19,703 bases of DNA, from assembly GCA_963972175.1 (NCBI GenBank), contig CAXAVP010000052.1, positions 1 through 19,703 on the forward strand, read 5' to 3'. Under the pieces are notes generated by a model. The model saw only the letters and a program-made list of their open reading frames with translations, was not told where the DNA came from and ran no database searches. Shown piece after piece: positions 14,876 through 19,703 of the stretch. Positions within the stretch are counted from its first letter, which is position 1. Each line of letters starts with the position of its first letter. The position numbers were made by a program, and so were the translations under genes. This stretch comes from Arenibacter sp963972175 (GTDB lineage: Bacteria; Bacteroidota; Bacteroidia; Flavobacteriales; Flavobacteriaceae).

Positions 14876-15850
14876 ATGAAATTTTCATTTTTTAAGAAAA
14901 AATCGGTCAATACCCTCCATACGGTAGCCTTCTATAATTTAGAAAATCTTTTTGACACTGCCGATGCCCAACATACTTTGGATGATGACTTTACTCCCAA
15001 CGGTTCCAAAAAATGGACTCCAAGGCGATATCAAAAAAAATTACAAAAATTGGCCAAAACCATAAGTAAGATTGGTAAGGCGAGTACGGGTCAACCTCCG
15101 GTGTTGGTAGGAGTGGCCGAGGTGGAGAATAAAACCGTAGTCCAAGATTTATTGGCAACCGCTCCATTGTCCGATTACAATTACCACTATATACATTATG
15201 ATTCCCCTGATGAAAGGGGAATAGACAATGCCCTGCTCTATAACCAGGACAATTTTAAGGTTATCTCTTCAGAGCCCATTGCCTTACTTCTTTATAGTGA
15301 AAGCGGACAGCGCGATACTACTAGGGATATTTTATATGTGCACGGTGAATTAAACGGGGAAGAGGTCCATATTTTTGTAAACCATTGGCCTTCCAGACGA
15401 AATGGCGATCAGCAAACCGGTCATAAGCGTATCCAGGCGGCCCATACCATAAATGAATACATGAAAGGGATAGAATTGCAGTTTAATGATCCCAATTACA
15501 TTATTATGGGCGATTTCAACGATGGTCCGTCCTCTACAAGTGTACAGACCTTAATGGGAAATAATAGGCTGTACAATCCCATGGAAAAATTAACGACACC
15601 AGGACGCGGCAGTGCCAATTATAAAAGGAGATGGAGTCTTTTTGATCAGATTATTGTGTCCCACAACTTCCTTAATTTTGAAAAGGGTACCCATAGTTTT
15701 ACCGAGGCCAATATTTTTGATGAGGCTTTTTTAGCTGAGAATAAGGGAAAATACAAGGGCAGTCCTCGTAGGACCTATGTAGGAAGAAGGTATGTGGGCG
15801 GATTTAGTGATCATTTTCCGGTCTATGTTCAGTTAAAACTCAATTCCTAG
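14876..15850 (+). CDS. Endonuclease/exonuclease/phosphatase family protein
   Basis: 324 residues. All metal and catalytic motifs of the DNase I-like fold are present in order: FYNLENLFD (N21, E23), VGVAEVEN (E82), NHWPSRR (H170), MGDFND (D213, N215) and SDHFPV (D312, H313). These residues bind Mg2+ and activate water to cleave a phosphodiester. No signal peptide is visible; the basic N-terminus MKFSFFKKK lacks a following hydrophobic core, so it is probably cytosolic. DNA, RNA or a phosphorylated small molecule are all possible substrates for this superfamily. It is divergent from hflX (77-base gap) and upstream of the S8 protease, but 152 bases and a separate promoter argue against cotranscription with the latter. 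Confidence 0.92.
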   Translation: MKFSFFKKKSVNTLHTVAFYNLENLFDTADAQHTLDDDFTPNGSKKWTPRRYQKKLQKLAKTISKIGKASTGQPPVLVGVAEVENKTVVQDLLATAPLSDYNYHYIHYDSPDERGIDNALLYNQDNFKVISSEPIALLLYSESGQRDTTRDILYVHGELNGEEVHIFVNHWPSRRNGDQQTGHKRIQAAHTINEYMKGIELQFNDPNYIIMGDFNDGPSSTSVQTLMGNNRLYNPMEKLTTPGRGSANYKRRWSLFDQIIVSHNFLNFEKGTHSFTEANIFDEAFLAENKGKYKGSPRRTYVGRRYVGGFSDHFPVYVQLKLNS

Positions 15851-15922
15851 AAAAAATTTTACTACCAAAAACATCTTTTCATGTTGTTTTTTTGAAAGTT
15901 CACAACAAAACCATGCATTTCA

Positions 15923-15947
15923 TCGAATAAAAGTACACTTTAATCGA
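15923..15947. promoter_or_regulatory. Imperfect inverted repeat, candidate operator before the S8 protease gene
   Basis: TCGA-n-TAAA followed by GT on the left mirrors AC-TTTA-n-TCGA on the right, with one mismatch and one bulge, around a two-base centre. It lies where the -33 box of the promoter at 15967-15974 should be, and that promoter has a poor -33. This is the layout expected for a regulator-binding site, but no regulator gene is nearby. Confidence 0.35.
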
Positions 15948-15966
15948 GTATATTGCTGTGTTACAG

Positions 15967-15974
15967 TATATTTG
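15967..15974 (+). promoter_or_regulatory. Probable -7 promoter element for the S8 protease gene
   Basis: TATATTTG is identical to the -7 element of the suf promoter. Transcription would start near 15981, so the frame opening at GTG 15958 cannot be the true start. The ATG at 16003 is then 22 bases into the transcript. Confidence 0.5.
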
Positions 15975-16002
15975 TAATCCAAATCTTACTGTAGACTTTG
16001 CC

Positions 16003-18207
16003 ATGGCTTACGCAAAACACTTAATGATTATTCTTCGCAAATGCAGCTTTGTTGTTGCATTGTGCTTTGCTGTCCATGGTTCCTATGCGCAAACACAGAA
16101 GCAGCTTCAGATAATAAAGGGAAACTACAGCAGTGCAAAGCTTCAAAGGATTACTACAGATCTTAAAAGAAATTTTACCCAGGAGAAAAATACCTTATTG
16201 CAGGCAGCCAAGACCAATGGTTGGAAGCTTACCGAGCGATCGGCAGACGGAAATTTTTCTGAGTTGACTTCCATAGGTGCCGATGGAAGTCCACTGTACT
16301 ATAGTACTTATAGTACGGAGCTAAATAATGCTACCAGGGCCAGTGCCCTACACGATAATGGGTTGCTTGGCTTGGGATTAAGTGGAGAGAACATGCTTGT
16401 TGGGGTTTGGGATGCAGGGTCTGCATTAACCAGCCATAAGGAATTTGATACTAGGGTTCAAACCTTGGATGCTAGTGAAATAGTAGATTCACATGCTTCT
16501 AGGGTAACCGGTATTTTAGTAGCCTCCGGGCTGGAGAATAAAGCCAAAGGAGTTGCCTATAGGGCCAAGGCTGTTTCCCATGATTGGAAAAGGGATAAAA
16601 TTGAAGTGGCCGAAATGGCCGCCAATGGTTTGTTATTATCTAACCACTCCTACGGAATTAAGACGGATAGGGTGCCAGATTGGTATTTTGGTTCTTATAT
16701 TCAAGTTTCTAGGGATTGGGACAAGATCATGTACAATGCACCCTATTATTTAATGGTAACTGCGGCGGGTAATTCCCAGAAAAGCAATGATAATGAGTCG
16801 CCAATTTTTGGTTCCTCCTCCAACGGATTTGATTTAATGTTGGGATTTGCTACTTCAAAGAACGGAGTTACTGTAGCTGCTGCCGATATTGCAACCAATG
16901 ATAAGGGTGAGCTAAGAAAAGCTGCCGTAGCCTCTTATTCCAGCTTTGGCCCAGTTGATGACGGTAGGGTTAAGCCAGACATCGCTGCATATGGTACCAA
17001 TATTTATACCACCGGTAGTGGGAGTGACAGTAGGTATGAGACCGCCAGTGGTACTTCGGTGGCCACACCAGGGGTAACAGGCTCTATGTTGTTGCTTCAG
17101 GAATACCATGAGAAGATGGAAGGGAGCTTTATGAAAGCTGCTACCTTGAAGGGTTTAATACTGCACAGTGCTGACGATGTGGATGCTCCAGGACCTGATT
17201 ATAAGATGGGATGGGGTGTTATCAACTCAAAGTCGGCCGTTGAAATAATCACCAATAAAGGATATGCAAGCCTTGTTTCAGAGGAAATTTTAGAGGAAGG
17301 CGAAACAAAAACATTTGTGGTGCAAGCAAATGGCAATGACCCTTTGTCGGCTTCCATATCTTGGACCGATCCGGCAACTGGAGCTGTAAATTCCGGAGTG
17401 TTGAACGATATGTCCGCAGCCCTGGTCAATGATTTGGATATCAGGATCAGTAAAGAGGGGGAGATTTTCTTTCCGTGGAAATTAAGTGCTGTGAATGCCG
17501 ATGCAGCTGCAACTACAGGTGATAACAAGGTAGATCCTTTTGAGAGAATAGATATACAGAACGCCCAAGGTGAGTATGTAATTGCTATAAGCCATAAAAA
17601 CACCCTTGACCAAGGTCCCCAACATTTCTCCTTGATCGTTAGCGGGATATCACTTACCGATTGTGTCCTAAGTACCCCGGAAGATATAGAGTTGACTAAT
17701 GCTGATGATAGCACGGCAACATTGAGTTGGACTGCCAATACCGATGCACTTTTTCAAATAGAGTATAAGGAAAAAGTTAAGGAGGAGTGGATTATTGCCA
17801 ATACGTTTGAAAATACTTTTACCCTACCTCAGTTGGTGGCCGGTACAGACTATGTTGTGAGACTAAAGACCTTTTGTACAGAGAATGTAGGTTCTGAATA
17901 TACCCCTGAATATGAGTTTACCTTCCAAGGTGACGAAACAACGTTTTCCGATGAATTGGAATATGAAACCCTGAGCCTGCAAGTGGCCTTCTCTATTTTT
18001 CCAAATCCGGTTGAAACCTCAATGACGATTCATGGGAACGTTTCCGATGAGGCTATGTACAAGATTGTTTCCTTGAACGGAATAGTGGTTAAATCGGGTA
18101 AGGCAGAACAAAAACAGATTTATATTGCCGACCTAACCCCAGGGCTTTATGTGCTTACCCTAGCAGATTTGGAAGGGTCAAAATCCATTAAGTTTTATAA
18201 GTCTTAA
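16003..18207 (+). CDS. Secreted S8 family serine protease with fibronectin III and T9SS sorting domains
   Basis: 734 residues from ATG 16003; ATG 16024 is also possible. A signal peptide ends near FAVHGSYAQ. The subtilisin-like domain has the triad D137 (VGVWDAG), H164 (DSHASRVTG) and S352 (ASGTSVATP), plus the oxyanion Asn N257 (TAAGNS). The histidine motif is divergent: most subtilases have HGTHVAG. A beta-sandwich region is followed by a fibronectin III-like module (about 559-645, STATLSWTANTD). The last 70 residues (FSIFPNPVETSMTI to SIKFYKS) form a type A T9SS sorting domain, which directs passage across the outer membrane and then release or surface attachment. The likely role is extracellular protein degradation. 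It is a single-gene unit, convergent with the exonuclease gene. Confidence 0.95.
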   Translation: MAYAKHLMIILRKCSFVVALCFAVHGSYAQTQKQLQIIKGNYSSAKLQRITTDLKRNFTQEKNTLLQAAKTNGWKLTERSADGNFSELTSIGADGSPLYYSTYSTELNNATRASALHDNGLLGLGLSGENMLVGVWDAGSALTSHKEFDTRVQTLDASEIVDSHASRVTGILVASGLENKAKGVAYRAKAVSHDWKRDKIEVAEMAANGLLLSNHSYGIKTDRVPDWYFGSYIQVSRDWDKIMYNAPYYLMVTAAGNSQKSNDNESPIFGSSSNGFDLMLGFATSKNGVTVAAADIATNDKGELRKAAVASYSSFGPVDDGRVKPDIAAYGTNIYTTGSGSDSRYETASGTSVATPGVTGSMLLLQEYHEKMEGSFMKAATLKGLILHSADDVDAPGPDYKMGWGVINSKSAVEIITNKGYASLVSEEILEEGETKTFVVQANGNDPLSASISWTDPATGAVNSGVLNDMSAALVNDLDIRISKEGEIFFPWKLSAVNADAAATTGDNKVDPFERIDIQNAQGEYVIAISHKNTLDQGPQHFSLIVSGISLTDCVLSTPEDIELTNADDSTATLSWTANTDALFQIEYKEKVKEEWIIANTFENTFTLPQLVAGTDYVVRLKTFCTENVGSEYTPEYEFTFQGDETTFSDELEYETLSLQVAFSIFPNPVETSMTIHGNVSDEAMYKIVSLNGIVVKSGKAEQKQIYIADLTPGLYVLTLADLEGSKSIKFYKS

Positions 18208-18208
18208 A

Positions 18209-18250
18209 CTTCGCTAAAAGCCTAAGCTGATCAGGGTTAAAGTAGCGAGG
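18209..18250. terminator. Possible hairpin between convergent genes
   Basis: CTTCGCTA (18209-18216) pairs with TAGCGAGG (18243-18250) over eight positions with one G-T wobble, across a 26-base loop that itself contains the palindrome CTGATCAG (18227-18234). It begins directly after the protease stop. No T-tract follows on either strand, so intrinsic termination would be weak. Confidence 0.35.
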
Positions 18251-18275
18251 CAATACAATTATTTTCATGCCTTTG

Positions 18276-18989
18276 TCAAATTCTTGTAATTTCATTTTCC
18301 TCCAAGAGTTGGTCGTTTCGCAAGCGTAGAAATACCTGGGCAGTAGTCACCACATCCAATTCGCAATATTTAATAATACGATCAATGTCTTGTTCTTTGT
18401 AATAGACAGATTTTACCATACTTCCGTCAATATCCTCTTTGGGGGAAGGGATCCCGAGTATATTGGCCATTAATTTTAAAGAGGTAAAGTGTTTGTAATC
18501 ACCAAATTTCCATAGTTCCATGGTGTCTAAATGGGGTATTTCCCATGGTTTTTTGCCAAAAAGATCCAGTTTATGGGGTAGGCTTATTCCATTAATGATC
18601 ATGCGTCTGGCGATATAGGGAAAATCAAATTCCTTTCCATTGTGGCCGCACAATAAATGATGGGGACCATTAAAGTGGGTGTCCACAAGATTTTTAAAAT
18701 CCTGTAAGAGTTTTTTTTCCTCCCCGAAGAATGAGGTTACCCTAAAGTTCTGGCTGTTTCCTTTGATATTAAAATATCCAACGGATATAGTAACAATCTT
18801 ACCAAATTCTGCCCAAATACCTGCCCGCTCATAAAACTCTTCGGCGGTTAATTCATCCTTGCGCTGATACTGTGATTTATGTTCCCAGAGCTCCTTTTTG
18901 GTATCGCTCAGAAGCTGAAAGTTCTCCTCTTCGGGAACCGTCTCTATATCCAGGAAGAGAATGTGTTCCAAATTAATTTTTTGAAGCAT
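18276..18989 (-). CDS. Predicted 3'-5' exonuclease, PolB-like family
   Basis: 237 residues. The DEDDy exonuclease motifs are visible: Exo I DIET (D14, E16), Exo II HNGKEFDFPYIARR (D122) and Exo III KYCELDVVTT (Y208, D212). These acidic residues bind two metal ions that hydrolyse DNA or RNA from the 3' end. The protein resembles the exonuclease domain of family B DNA polymerases without a polymerase part, a stand-alone family found in many bacteria. It is cytosolic. The gene is convergent with the S8 protease and lies downstream of the methyltransferase gene on the same strand, but a 314-base gap with its own promoter separates them. A role in DNA repair is inferred. Confidence 0.9.
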   Translation of the reverse strand: MLQKINLEHILFLDIETVPEEENFQLLSDTKKELWEHKSQYQRKDELTAEEFYERAGIWAEFGKIVTISVGYFNIKGNSQNFRVTSFFGEEKKLLQDFKNLVDTHFNGPHHLLCGHNGKEFDFPYIARRMIINGISLPHKLDLFGKKPWEIPHLDTMELWKFGDYKHFTSLKLMANILGIPSPKEDIDGSMVKSVYYKEQDIDRIIKYCELDVVTTAQVFLRLRNDQLLEENEITRI

Positions 18990-19303
18990 CTAGGTATGTT
19001 TTAAATGGTAGGTGCCCATTAATGGTTGGGGCAGCATTACACTAAATGTATTATGTTGGATCGATTTAAATATACAAACAAATTTAGAATTCGTTAAAGG
19101 GTATCTGCCTTAACCTTAAAACTGTATTCCCTTTTTTTTCGGTGAATTGCATAAACCGACCCATTAGTTGGTAGCCTTGTATGCCGGGTACCTTAGGTAT
19201 AGTATTGCAATCCGTAAAAAGCAGGTTTAGTTAGATGTATGGTTAACATTCCAGTCTAAATATGGGAAGTAATTGTCCCAACCAACCGTGTGGTCTGTAA
19301 ACT
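18990..19303. other. Intergenic region between methyltransferase and exonuclease genes
   Basis: This carries the exonuclease promoter (19079-19086, minus strand). I see no terminator for the upstream methyltransferase gene and no supported small gene. An out-of-frame extension past the methyltransferase stop reads as plausible protein for about 30 codons but has no start codon. Confidence 0.5.
19079..19086 (-). promoter_or_regulatory. Probable -7 promoter element for the exonuclease gene
   Basis: On the minus strand this reads TAAATTTG, a perfect TAnnTTTG match about 90 bases upstream of the exonuclease ATG. No convincing -33 box is seen 20 bases upstream. Confidence 0.4.
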
Positions 19304-19703
19304 TTAAAAAAGCGACTGCTGTTTTACAGGGCTTTCATGGTATAACAACCATTCTTTTCGATATAAGCCACCGGCATAACCTGTTAAGGAACCATTGCTC
19401 CCAATTACCCTGTGGCATGGTACCACGATCCATAAGGGGTTATGCGCATTGGCAGAGGCAACGGCCCTGATAGCTTTTTGGTCTCCCAATGTCTTGGCCA
19501 ATTCCAGATAGGAAATAGTTTTTCCATAAGGTATTTGCGGCAGTGCTTTCCAAACTTTTTTTTGAAATGCTGTTCCTTGGGGGTTGAGGGTTAGGCTAAA
19601 CACCTGTCTTTCACCTTTAAAATATTCCTGTAGTTGATAAACGGCATCCTCAAGGACTTCGGGAATAGTATGGGATATTTTCTCTTCGCTGTCCAAAAGG
19701 GTA
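19304..19703 (-). CDS. Methylated-DNA--[protein]-cysteine S-methyltransferase, 5' end beyond window
   Basis: The frame is open to the right edge, so the N-terminus is missing. A TTG at 19696 could look like a start, but the family has a further N-terminal ribonuclease-like domain before this point, so I treat the gene as cut by the window. The protein repairs O6-alkylguanine by moving the alkyl group to its own cysteine. The active-site motif PCHRVIG is present (Cys codon 19415-19417), as are the DNA-binding helix region ISYLELAKTLGDQKAIRAVASANAHNP with the Asn/Arg residues used for base flipping, and the C-terminal SLTGYAGGLYRKEWLL. The ending QQSLF is common in related proteins. It could be called Ogt or MGMT; there is no sign of a fused Ada regulatory domain in the visible part. 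Confidence 0.93.
   Translation of the reverse strand, partial: TLLDSEEKISHTIPEVLEDAVYQLQEYFKGERQVFSLTLNPQGTAFQKKVWKALPQIPYGKTISYLELAKTLGDQKAIRAVASANAHNPLWIVVPCHRVIGSNGSLTGYAGGLYRKEWLLYHESPVKQQSLF

Noticed and set aside
11103..15898. Thirteen-base repeat GTTTTTTTGAAAG at 11103-11115 and 15886-15898
   Set aside because: Dominated by a seven-T run; low-complexity matches of this length are expected by chance in AT-rich gaps.
15958..16002. GTG start for the S8 protease
   Set aside because: The frame would run through the -7 promoter element at 15967-15974, and the signal peptide is complete from ATG 16003.
19212..19320. Alternate-frame extension past the methyltransferase stop, readable as protein (for example GWDNYFPYLDWNV)
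   Set aside because: It has no start codon, and the methyltransferase already ends with a family-typical QQSLF tail, so a frameshift need not be invoked.
1..19703. Search for mobile elements, CRISPR arrays, phage or defence genes
   Set aside because: No transposase, integrase, regularly spaced repeats or target-site duplications were seen; gene order looks like stable core chromosome.

Overview
The window looks like chromosomal DNA of a marine-type member of the Flavobacteriaceae (Bacteroidota). Four things point there: AT-rich intergenic DNA with promoters of the TAnnTTTG type, very few Shine-Dalgarno sequences, a secreted protease with a C-terminal type IX secretion (T9SS) sorting domain, and Bacteroidota-restricted families (DUF2480, DUF3078) beside the suf genes. 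I saw no tRNA, rRNA, CRISPR array, insertion sequence or phage gene.

Region 1 (1-4647) is a divergent pair. On the minus strand is a Tat-exported Gfo/Idh/MocA oxidoreductase that runs off the left edge. On the plus strand is a very large lipoprotein combining a c-type cytochrome, a PA14 domain and a sorbosone-dehydrogenase-like beta-propeller. The pair suggests periplasmic sugar oxidation, but the substrate is unknown.

Region 2 (5050-13162) is a complete SUF iron-sulfur cluster assembly locus: A-type carrier, sufB, sufC, sufD, sufS, sufE, a sufT-like DUF59 gene, DUF2480, and a DUF3078 outer-membrane beta-barrel gene followed by a strong terminator. SufS takes sulfur from cysteine, SufE passes it on, SufBCD builds the cluster, and the A-type carrier and SufT-like protein deliver or mature clusters. 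A clear promoter precedes the carrier gene. Further TAnnTTTG boxes precede sufE, DUF2480 and DUF3078, so the locus is probably several overlapping transcription units. The gaps around sufB and sufC hold inverted repeats.

Region 3 (13163-19703) holds general housekeeping and secreted functions: hflX (minus), a divergent endonuclease/exonuclease/phosphatase-family protein, a secreted S8 protease with fibronectin III and T9SS domains, a PolB-like 3'-5' exonuclease (minus), and an O6-methylguanine-DNA methyltransferase (minus) cut by the right edge.

Most of the window is orthodox. The parts most worth following up are the three-cysteine DUF2480 protein and the DUF3078 barrel in the SUF locus, the cytochrome/PA14/propeller lipoprotein with its Tat oxidoreductase neighbour, and the inverted repeats and small ORF between suf genes.
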